Under the pieces are notes generated by a model. The model had not been told where the DNA came from and did no database searches. It was given only the letters and a program-made list of their open reading frames with translations. 5,037 bases of DNA from Pseudomonadota bacterium (GTDB lineage Bacteria > Pseudomonadota > Gammaproteobacteria > Halothiobacillales > Halothiobacillaceae): NCBI GenBank assembly GCA_021795795.1, contig JAJYPA010000574.1, positions 1-5,037 on the forward strand. Direction: 5' to 3'. Position 1 is the stretch's first letter, and every line of letters begins with the position of its first letter. The translations under genes and the position numbers were made by a program. This document shows positions 1-5,037 of the stretch, in pieces.

Positions 1-252
1 AGAGACGGAATAGGTATGGCACATCCCTCCTCAATACCAAAACTGAACCGCTCCGGGTTTAGTGGAGGCTTTGGGTTGGTCACAGACACGGACTGAGATG
101 TTACATCCGAACGACTAGGAGGCAGCGAAAGCGGTCATTCCCGCCCAATCTAACACGCACTACGACTAAAAGAAGATGGCATGCAAATTGGCGCTTAACC
201 CTATTCCATGGCAACTTTACCTTATGTATTTTCATGGTGTTTAACACCTTGC
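1..252. other. Gene-poor left flank
   Basis: This 252-bp stretch follows the stop codon of the DUF262 gene. All three minus-strand frames close quickly or give low-complexity, unrecognisable peptides, and the longest overlaps the end of the nuclease gene. On the plus strand, frame 1 stays open from the window edge to a TGA at 94-96, but its residues match nothing recognisable and it crosses the IS-like end. A 13-bp palindrome (GGTGTT-T-AACACC, 236-248) lies just past the nuclease stop. Its loop would be very tight and no T-run follows on the minus strand, so it is a poor intrinsic terminator. Nothing else was recognised. Confidence 0.5.
44..70. mobile_element. Possible IS3-type terminal inverted repeat remnant
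   Basis: The plus strand from 44 begins TGAACCGCTCCGGGTTT and continues into a GTGGAGGCT stretch. It starts with TGA, as IS3-family ends commonly do, and from memory resembles terminal repeats of the form TGAACCGCCCCGGG found on many proteobacterial IS3-family elements. The orientation places the element's interior to the right, towards the nuclease gene. No transposase reading frame is visible in 60-252 on either strand, and no matching opposite end was seen elsewhere in the window. If real, it is therefore a solo end or a decayed remnant, or the edge of something larger than a simple insertion sequence. The match was made by memory only, so confidence is low. Confidence 0.3.
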
Positions 253-2721
253 TTACGACAAAGTCGATAGCTTGAGATCGTTGTACCACTGGCGGTAAAT
301 GACCAAAAACCGCCAAACTATAGCATTAACTAAGGCTTGGCGCTCTGGGAATGTCTCGCTGCCATTAAGTCCTTTGCCTTTACACTGCGACCAGTACTTT
401 TCATAGTGTTCGCGTGAGATAAATGAAGCTTCGAATTTTTTTTCAGGAGGAATACCATAGCTGGCTTCTTCTTCCGGATTGTCTTCTTCCTTTAATTTTT
501 GGGACGGAGGGGTAGCACTATCGGAGCGATTAGCTTCTAGTGGCCAAGCGCGAAGATTGCCAATAGAATTATGCCACTCCTTGATGATGCTAGGAATACC
601 ATGTAACGTACCGCCTTTCTGTCCTTGCAGAAGTTTTTTCGGATAAATGTGGTCATAGTCCCAAGGACGATTCTTGTCTTCCATAAATTCTGGAAGGGAC
701 GGATCAAAATCAGGAAACCATAACTTAATCCAATCGCGCTGCACATAAAGAAGCATAGATCTATTATGCCGTAATGCTTCCATGAATTGGCCCCACATAT
801 CTCTGATTCGATCTGACGTTGTTTCTCCTTCAGCCAGCTTTTCTTGATGGAGCACGAAATGAAGAGCCTCATCGATATTTTGGGGACGCTTATTGTCAAT
901 CAGCCACTGCCACCAATTCCAGCCCCTCCAGATAGCACTGTCCTGATTTCTAATGGTATCCTGACAGCCTTGATGTCCCAAAATGCGCACTTTTAAAGCA
1001 TGTTCTAGCACATCCGGACTAACCACCGGAATCATGTGCTGCTTGCCATTATTATCTATAGTCATGGTTCGCAAAAAATGCTTACGATTAAAAAATTCTT
1101 GCAAATCTTTTGAATCGATAGTTTGTAACTCATGCCAGATGGCATCTACCGCGCGAGCCTTGCTGTCGGTCTTGGCAAACCATGATAAAGCTGTCAAAAA
1201 ACCCAGGACACGTCGTTTGGTAGGCTCGCTAATATTATCAATGCCTTCTACCTCATTACCCTCTAAACGCCGCCTATCGAGCCAGCAGAGAAATAGAAAA
1301 AAGATGTCTGGTGACTTTTGTGCCAATTCTGTAGCTAATACTGGAGGCAGCCCATATTTATCCTCCGTCAAAAAACGATAAGCATACTCGAATACCTGTA
1401 ACCCTTGGCCTGTAACATAGGCTTCTAAGTCTTTAGCAAATCTTTTGTGCTCATTATTCTGGCCAAGCATCAGACGACGAAAGTCGTCAACTCCTGGTGT
1501 GGGAATCAAACGAAGTCTGGATGTATCTTCCCTGTGACCCTTTACATACTGTTCTCTTTGGTGCCGCGCCCTGACCAAGCGACTTGCTAGCATTGCCGTG
1601 CGGGCAGGTGTAGCTAATTTATGAGCAAGCGCAGCAATGGCCTCGGGTGCATCTTTCCATGAAGACTTAATAAGCGAGTATATCAGTTCCTCCCCTCCCA
1701 GTGGCGTACCCGCACTGTTGACACGTATGAATAGGGTTTCGATAGCACTTTGGAGACCGCTATCTGCGGTGGTCTGATTCATATTTTCCATAACGGCTTT
1801 GGGGACGACGTTGGCAGGGATAACGTATTCGGACACGCGCTGCCAAAGCAATGCGAGTATCTCATCCAATCGGGTATCCGGACCTTTGAATGTTTGTCTT
1901 ACGACGTTTTGCTGCTCCAACCAATGCGTGGCGTATTTGTATGGCGAATCTTGTTGCTCTTTTGCCTCGACCCGAATGAAGGGCAGCTGCTGAATGATTT
2001 GCCATGCACGCTCTTTGGCTTCGGCAACAATACCCCGCGTCTCATATAGTGCCTGTATCAGCAAAGATACAGGCACCGGTGCTTTTGCATCCCAGGGCCA
2101 CACCGCATGGAGCGGGATCTGATTTGGTCTGTCTTCTTTGTACTGCGGAGCGTTCGCGGCTCTAAAAGCATGCAAGCTCTGGCGAATCTGGTGCTGGCTG
2201 ACTGGGCGTTCGGGATCCGCGAGAGAATAGCCCCAAGGATGTGCGCGTGTCACCACACGAAACACATACGCCACATCCCGCTCTTTTAGCGGTGGTACCA
2301 AATCTATCCATAAAACGCTGCGGACGTCAGACGCAGGGGGCGTATCGTGCCAAGGGTTCAAGAAGCCCAAGGCGATACCATTGGCCCGTTGCTGACCGTC
2401 GAGCAGCATGTGCGTGCGCGGCAATATTTGCGCCGACGTAGTTTTTTGGTGTGGGAAGTCTTGCTTCCCTAAGTTGGCGTCAAATGGTGTGAGTAGAAAA
2501 GCCCCTAATGGGAATCCCTGCAAAATTGAATCCCATAGGGCTTCGATTTGCTCAGGCTTCCATACTGCGCCGCGTTGCAGTGCCGGTAATTCGGCCATAC
2601 AAACTCGCTGGGACTGGACTGATAGATGCTCAATTTGCCATGCTGCTATCTCTGACAGTTTCAGTAGAATTACGTTATCCGTAACAGGGCTGTTTTGAGC
2701 GTCTTCTTGTCGGCTACTCAT
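253..2721 (-). CDS. GmrSD-like DUF262 and HNH/DUF1524 nuclease (single-chain)
   Basis: This 822-residue protein has the layout of single-chain GmrSD (type IV restriction) enzymes. The N-terminal DUF262 (ParB/Srx-like, nucleotide-binding) domain shows LQRGAVWKPEQIEALW at 48-63, the signature DGQQR at 108-112 and FIRVNSAGTPLGGEEL at 331-346. The C-terminal HNH-type DUF1524 domain shows WDYDHIYPKK at 687-696, with candidate catalytic His691, followed by SIGNLRAWP at 719-727 and Asn731. The family cuts DNA carrying modified bases such as glycosylated hydroxymethylcytosine, driven by nucleotide hydrolysis; SspE, with the same two domains, instead senses phosphorothioated DNA. The substrate here cannot be read from sequence. 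No signal peptide or membrane segment is seen, so it should be cytoplasmic. The ATG at 2721 follows a GGAGG site with 6 nt spacing, and the stop is TAA. Local GC is low (18 of 60 bases by hand count at 1081-1140), unlike the genes to its right, which suggests separate acquisition. Both key motifs are intact, so it looks functional. Confidence 0.88.
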   Translation of the reverse strand: MSSRQEDAQNSPVTDNVILLKLSEIAAWQIEHLSVQSQRVCMAELPALQRGAVWKPEQIEALWDSILQGFPLGAFLLTPFDANLGKQDFPHQKTTSAQILPRTHMLLDGQQRANGIALGFLNPWHDTPPASDVRSVLWIDLVPPLKERDVAYVFRVVTRAHPWGYSLADPERPVSQHQIRQSLHAFRAANAPQYKEDRPNQIPLHAVWPWDAKAPVPVSLLIQALYETRGIVAEAKERAWQIIQQLPFIRVEAKEQQDSPYKYATHWLEQQNVVRQTFKGPDTRLDEILALLWQRVSEYVIPANVVPKAVMENMNQTTADSGLQSAIETLFIRVNSAGTPLGGEELIYSLIKSSWKDAPEAIAALAHKLATPARTAMLASRLVRARHQREQYVKGHREDTSRLRLIPTPGVDDFRRLMLGQNNEHKRFAKDLEAYVTGQGLQVFEYAYRFLTEDKYGLPPVLATELAQKSPDIFFLFLCWLDRRRLEGNEVEGIDNISEPTKRRVLGFLTALSWFAKTDSKARAVDAIWHELQTIDSKDLQEFFNRKHFLRTMTIDNNGKQHMIPVVSPDVLEHALKVRILGHQGCQDTIRNQDSAIWRGWNWWQWLIDNKRPQNIDEALHFVLHQEKLAEGETTSDRIRDMWGQFMEALRHNRSMLLYVQRDWIKLWFPDFDPSLPEFMEDKNRPWDYDHIYPKKLLQGQKGGTLHGIPSIIKEWHNSIGNLRAWPLEANRSDSATPPSQKLKEEDNPEEEASYGIPPEKKFEASFISREHYEKYWSQCKGKGLNGSETFPERQALVNAIVWRFLVIYRQWYNDLKLSTLS

Positions 2722-2727
2722 GATTTT

Positions 2728-2732
2728 CCTCC
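2728..2732 (-). promoter_or_regulatory. Ribosome binding site of the DUF262 nuclease
   Basis: On the minus strand GGAGG lies 6 nt before the ATG at 2721. It is close to the ideal Shine-Dalgarno sequence and spacing, and it fixes the start codon of the nuclease. Confidence 0.8.
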
Positions 2733-2757
2733 AGTGTGGTTACAGGCCAGAATTTGT

Positions 2758-2790
2758 AATATATTCAAACAACTCACGCGCCTTGCACAA
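2758..2790 (-). promoter_or_regulatory. Possible promoter of the nuclease gene
   Basis: On the minus strand TATATT (2758-2763) matches five of six bases of a sigma-70 -10 box and lies 36 bp before the nuclease start codon. The nearest -35-like hexamer, TTGTGC (2785-2790), is 21 bp away, longer than the preferred 17. The -10 call is reasonable and the -35 is weak. A local promoter would fit the 167-bp gap from the upstream gene and the different base composition of the nuclease. Confidence 0.35.
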
Positions 2791-2826
2791 AAGAGATTCT
2801 ACATTTGACTAAAATCTTCACCACCC

Positions 2827-2854
2827 ATGGTAGAAGAGATCTTGTTTCTACAAT
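2827..2854. repeat. Imperfect inverted repeat between glycohydrolase and nuclease
   Basis: The arms ATGGTAGAA (2827-2835) and TTCTACAAT (2846-2854) pair at eight of nine positions around a 10-nt centre containing AGATCT. The repeat lies 35 bp past the glycohydrolase stop and upstream of the nuclease's candidate promoter. No T-run follows directly on the minus strand, so it is not a typical intrinsic terminator. It could be a weak transcript-end hairpin or a protein-binding site. The role is unknown. Confidence 0.35.
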
Positions 2855-2888
2855 CCTTTTCGCATGCAGGAGTAGATCAGCAACTAAT

Positions 2889-3896
2889 TTATTGAAGATA
2901 ATTTGAGATCACCAATGCAATAGCACGATATCCATCCAAATGACTGGAGTATCCTGGTGACAAAGCCTTGTCGAAGTATATTGTTCCGAGTAACTGCCCC
3001 GCAATGGTTCCCACCGAATCCGCATCCCCCGGATGATTTGCTGCCTGGATGATGCCTGTTCTGAAATCAGGTGCGGTCAATCCGAGATACACCGCAATTG
3101 CGAGAATTTCCTCGGCCACCCAGCCTGCTCCAAGCCTCTGGGTTACTTGTTCCCAGGGAACATCCTTCCCTGCAAGTTCTCGCGCCTGGAGAATCAGCTG
3201 ACGAACGGTCGCGCCCGCCTCCCCAAGTTTTTCCAGGAACAGCAGGGTTTCTGCGATCGCATCGTTCAGCGGTACTCCCAGGATAACGTCGCGGATCAAC
3301 ACTGCGAAGAAGCCGGCAGACAAGTAGCCGCAGGGATGCCCGTGGGTCAGCTGTGCCGCGTGGCTGGCCACGGTAAAAGTCCGCCGGATATCCCAATCGG
3401 TAGAATGCATCGCTGCCCAGAAACCAATTGGCGCCACCCGCATCAGCCCACCACACCCTTTGCTATCGTTGACTACCGGCATTCCTAGGTCCGTAGCCTC
3501 CATTAACGCTCGCAAGCAGGTTCGCCCCGGCCCCATACGCTGATGCAGAACCGGCTCGTCGAGCAAAAACCCCTCGTGGAGGTAGGAATCGGGTGGAATG
3601 CGACTTGGGAACTTCTGGGTGGCGAGCCAGCGTAGATAGGCCTTGTGCAGGGCTATCAACAAGGGTTCTCCAGTTCTGGCATGGAGAATGAGCGCCTCGG
3701 CCGTGAACAGAGTCATCTGGGTATCGTCGGTAAATCGTCCCATGCCGTCCGGATGGACAAATCCCTGTACGCCAGCGGGTCCCCAGCGCTGAAGGCGCTC
3801 CTCTCTGGACAGAAACTCTACGGGTTCCCCCAGCGCATCGCCTATAGCTCCTCCCAGGAATCCACCCCAAATGCGATCGGTTATGTCGATGGTCAT
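2889..3896 (-). CDS. ADP-ribosylglycohydrolase (ARH/DraG family)
   Basis: This 335-residue cytoplasmic enzyme belongs to the family that hydrolyses the bond between ADP-ribose and a modified target, with metal ions held by acidic residues. The family's motifs appear in order: GGAIGDALGEPVEF (15-28), FTDDTQM (55-61, with metal-binding Thr56, Asp57 and Asp58), SKGCGGLMRVAPIG (145-158), LTHGH (183-187), GWVAEE (258-263) and HPGDADSVG (288-296, with Asp291 and Asp293). All the acidic ligands look intact, so activity is expected; the target (protein, nucleic acid or free ADP-ribose compound) cannot be told. The start at 3896 is preferred because the family homology begins eight residues later, an AAAGGA site lies 9 nt upstream, and the ATG overlaps the regulator's TGA as ATGA. 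An in-frame Met at 4049 would add 51 residues without family similarity, entirely inside the regulator gene. Translational coupling indicates co-expression with the regulator. The length is normal for the family. Confidence 0.9.
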   Translation of the reverse strand: MTIDITDRIWGGFLGGAIGDALGEPVEFLSREERLQRWGPAGVQGFVHPDGMGRFTDDTQMTLFTAEALILHARTGEPLLIALHKAYLRWLATQKFPSRIPPDSYLHEGFLLDEPVLHQRMGPGRTCLRALMEATDLGMPVVNDSKGCGGLMRVAPIGFWAAMHSTDWDIRRTFTVASHAAQLTHGHPCGYLSAGFFAVLIRDVILGVPLNDAIAETLLFLEKLGEAGATVRQLILQARELAGKDVPWEQVTQRLGAGWVAEEILAIAVYLGLTAPDFRTGIIQAANHPGDADSVGTIAGQLLGTIYFDKALSPGYSSHLDGYRAIALVISNYLQ

Positions 3897-4936
3897 GAGC
3901 GTTTTTCCTTTGGAGCGGGATGCTTCGCCCGAGTTTCTCTGGACCGGCGGGCATAGAGCTTGGCCATGGCCGTGGTGGTTTCTCGCAAGGATTCCACCAA
4001 ATCGGCAGGCCCCAGGACTTTCAGGCCGGTGCCATAACTCAGAATCCACCAGCGAAGGGCTTCAGAGTCCTCGACCTCCGCTCGGAACGTCACCCAGGTC
4101 CGCCCGTGGGACTCTATCGTCTGAGGGGCACCAATCGGACGCTCTTCCAGCAGATGGGCGACCTCCCGCTTGACCTGGACTCTCAGGGTGATGGGTGAAC
4201 CTTGATCGGTAAAGCGGAGATTGACTCGAGCAAAGGCCTGGAGGGAGAAATCGGTAGACATCTCCTGAGCAGGTTCTTTTTGCAGGCGTACTTTGCTCAT
4301 GCGGTGGCAGGCGTACAGCAATGGGGTCTCCCGGCCAGGATGGTAGGCCACTAGGTACAAAGTGCCTTCCTGGAGCACCACACCCCAGGGACTGACCCGA
4401 TGCCCTTTGCCGTCTGCATGCCCTTGCGCGTGGTAGGTGAACGCTAGCTGGCAACGGCTTTCCAGGGCTTCCAGGATCCGGGAAAGCGTCCAGTCCGGTA
4501 GCTGGGGCGGATATTGTACGCTGGAGGAAAGCACGGTCACATGGCGGCGCCAGTTCCGCAGGGAGGAAGCGGCCAGGGCCCGTTCTGCATCCCGCTGGTA
4601 GCGCTCCCAGTTCTCCAGCAAAGCAGGCGGAAAAATGGGGCGGAGGGTCTCATAGGCCAGCAGCAATGCCAGTGCCGTCAGGCTATCCATGCGCGGAATC
4701 TGGATGCTTTCCTGATCCGTCGTCCAGAACCATCCTCGAGGCCGGGAGTCATCCGATGTCACAGGAAAGAGTCGGCTCAGCCAGACGAGATCCCGCTCGA
4801 TCGTTCGTCGGGTGGTCTCGATGCCCTGTTGGGACAATACGCGCTGGAGCTGACCCACACTCCGTCTGCCGTGCCGACTGCCGGAGAGTTGCTGCAGTAC
4901 CAGGAAGCGCCGAAAAAACTGGCTTTCTTCGCGCAC
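3893..4936 (-). CDS. WYL-domain transcriptional regulator (HTH-WYL-WCX)
   Basis: This 347-residue DNA-binding protein has a winged helix-turn-helix at about residues 6-75 (TTRRTIERDLVWL at 41-53 is the probable recognition region). A WYL ligand-sensing domain spans about 150-220 (VSPWGVVLQEGTLYLVAYH at 181-199, HRMSKVRL at 211-218), and a WCX C-terminal extension spans about 247-328. The eponymous Trp of WYL is Leu here (LYL at 193-195), a tolerated variation. The C-terminal tail (329-347) is basic. The start is GTG at 4936, with AAGGAG 10 nt upstream; ATGs at 4961 and 4986 are out of frame. The same architecture occurs in BrxR and CapW, repressors of BREX and CBASS defence loci, and in PafBC-type DNA-damage activators, so either repression or activation is possible. 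The stop overlaps the glycohydrolase start. An inverted repeat beside its own promoter suggests autoregulation. The ligand is unknown. GC is high (38 of 60 by hand count at 4501-4560). Confidence 0.88.
   Translation of the reverse strand: MREESQFFRRFLVLQQLSGSRHGRRSVGQLQRVLSQQGIETTRRTIERDLVWLSRLFPVTSDDSRPRGWFWTTDQESIQIPRMDSLTALALLLAYETLRPIFPPALLENWERYQRDAERALAASSLRNWRRHVTVLSSSVQYPPQLPDWTLSRILEALESRCQLAFTYHAQGHADGKGHRVSPWGVVLQEGTLYLVAYHPGRETPLLYACHRMSKVRLQKEPAQEMSTDFSLQAFARVNLRFTDQGSPITLRVQVKREVAHLLEERPIGAPQTIESHGRTWVTFRAEVEDSEALRWWILSYGTGLKVLGPADLVESLRETTTAMAKLYARRSRETRAKHPAPKEKRS
3906..3911 (-). promoter_or_regulatory. Ribosome binding site of the glycohydrolase
   Basis: On the minus strand AAAGGA lies 9 nt before the ATG at 3896, inside the end of the regulator gene. 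Together with the ATGA stop/start overlap at 3893-3896, it supports the internal start over the longer reading frame beginning at 4049. Confidence 0.6.
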
Positions 4937-4946
4937 GAGAGGTCGA

Positions 4947-4952
4947 CTCCTT
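4947..4952 (-). promoter_or_regulatory. Ribosome binding site of the WYL regulator
   Basis: On the minus strand AAGGAG lies 10 nt before the GTG at 4936. This decides the start: no in-frame ATG, GTG or TTG with a comparable site was found upstream, and the closer ATGs are in other frames. Confidence 0.65.
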
Positions 4953-4961
4953 GCAGTCCAT

Positions 4962-4982
4962 ATGCGACGGTTATGGTCGCAT
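4962..4982. promoter_or_regulatory. Candidate operator: 7-bp inverted repeat
   Basis: The arms ATGCGAC (4962-4968) and GTCGCAT (4976-4982) are perfect complements around a 7-nt centre (GGTTATG). Allowing a two-base insertion, similarity extends outwards to CCAT on the left and ATGG on the right. Centre-to-centre spacing of the arms is 14 bp. The repeat lies between the regulator's ribosome binding site and its predicted promoter, just past the expected start of transcription, where a bound dimer would block transcription. BrxR and CapW type regulators bind inverted repeats in their own promoters; that this regulator binds here is inference. Confidence 0.55.
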
Positions 4983-4991
4983 TCATGGGTC

Positions 4992-5000
4992 AGTATAGCA
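4992..5000 (-). promoter_or_regulatory. Extended -10 promoter of the regulator operon
   Basis: On the minus strand TGCTATACT combines the TG of an extended -10 element with TATACT, five of six matches to TATAAT. Transcription would begin near 4985, giving a leader of about 49 nt before the GTG at 4936. No good -35 hexamer stands 17 bp upstream (CTCTCC), which is usual for extended -10 promoters. It probably drives the regulator and glycohydrolase together. Confidence 0.5.
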
Positions 5001-5013
5001 CTCAGGCAATCGC

Positions 5014-5018
5014 AGGAG
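5014..5018 (+). promoter_or_regulatory. Ribosome binding site of the right-edge gene
   Basis: AGGAG on the plus strand lies 8 nt before the ATG at 5027. Spacing and sequence are good, which is the main evidence that a divergent gene starts at the window edge. A weak plus-strand -10-like TATAGC (4994-4999) overlaps the minus-strand promoter and has no convincing -35. Confidence 0.5.
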
Positions 5019-5026
5019 AGCAGACC

Positions 5027-5037
5027 ATGGCCAGGAA
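5027..5037 (+). CDS. Start of a divergent gene, cut by the window edge
   Basis: ATG GCC AGG AA encodes Met-Ala-Arg and then Lys or Asn before the window ends. It is called only because a well-spaced AGGAG precedes it in the short intergenic region divergent from the WYL regulator. No product can be named. WYL-type regulators often control a divergent neighbour, so this gene is the natural candidate target of the operator at 4962-4982. The 90-bp spacing between the two start codons would let one bound regulator affect both directions. Confidence 0.45.

Noticed and set aside
148..198. RYYYAAC-like sequences (ATCTAAC, GCTTAAC) suggesting an integron attC site
   Set aside because: No matching GTTRRRY partner at the expected distance and orientation was found, so there is no paired attC structure.
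236..248. Palindrome GGTGTT-T-AACACC as a terminator for the nuclease gene
   Set aside because: The loop is effectively one base unless the stem shortens to about four pairs, and no T-run follows on the minus strand.
101..316. 71-residue minus-strand reading frame at the end of the nuclease gene
   Set aside because: It overlaps the conserved-frame nuclease gene, has no recognisable domain, and its possible internal Met near 229 lacks a clear ribosome binding site.
983..1381. 132-residue plus-strand reading frame inside the nuclease gene
   Set aside because: It is antisense to a well-supported protein with conserved motifs, and its sequence is unrecognisable and rich in Ser, Arg and Lys, as expected of a shadow frame.
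3033..3488. 151-residue plus-strand reading frame opposite the glycohydrolase
   Set aside because: It is antisense to the ARH motifs and has no recognisable features.
3897..4049. N-terminal 51-residue extension of the glycohydrolase from the Met at 4049
   Set aside because: The extension has no family similarity, lies wholly inside the regulator gene in another frame, and is poorer than the ATGA start at 3896, which has its own ribosome binding site.
4749..4961. 70-residue minus-strand reading frame starting at the ATG at 4961, overlapping the regulator start
   Set aside because: It is out of frame with the HTH-WYL protein and encodes no recognisable domain. The AAGGAG lies within it and serves the GTG at 4936.

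Overview
The window looks like an accessory region of a bacterial, probably proteobacterial, chromosome or large mobile element. That placement is inferred from the protein families and strong Shine-Dalgarno sites; nothing here fixes the species. Three complete genes lie on the minus strand. In transcription order (right to left) they are a WYL-domain transcriptional regulator (4936 to 3893), an ADP-ribosylglycohydrolase (3896 to 2889) and a large DUF262 plus HNH/DUF1524 protein of the GmrSD type IV restriction family (2721 to 253). At the right edge a fourth gene appears to start on the plus strand (ATG at 5027); only its first codons are inside the window.

Region by region. 1-252 has no convincing gene. 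It holds a short stretch at 44-70 that resembles the outer end of an IS3-type insertion sequence, with no transposase beside it. 253-2721 is the 822-residue nuclease, whose DNA is visibly more AT-rich than the two genes to its right. 2722-2888 is a 167-bp spacer with a strong ribosome binding site, a -10-like element and an imperfect inverted repeat, so the nuclease may have its own promoter. 2889-4936 is a tight two-gene operon: the regulator's stop and the glycohydrolase's start overlap as ATGA. 4937-5026 is a short divergent intergenic region with an extended -10 promoter for the regulator and a 7-bp-arm inverted repeat just downstream of the predicted start of transcription, the layout expected for an autoregulatory operator.

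How the parts may work together (inference). HTH-WYL-WCX regulators such as BrxR and CapW repress phage-defence loci, and BREX islands that carry BrxR can also carry BrxU, a single-chain GmrSD nuclease. Here a regulator of the same general architecture is translationally coupled to an enzyme that removes ADP-ribose and sits next to a single-chain GmrSD-like nuclease. A defence or stress-response island in which ADP-ribose removal and modified-DNA restriction sit together is a reasonable hypothesis. The window does not prove that the three genes form one system, and the decisive neighbours lie beyond both edges.
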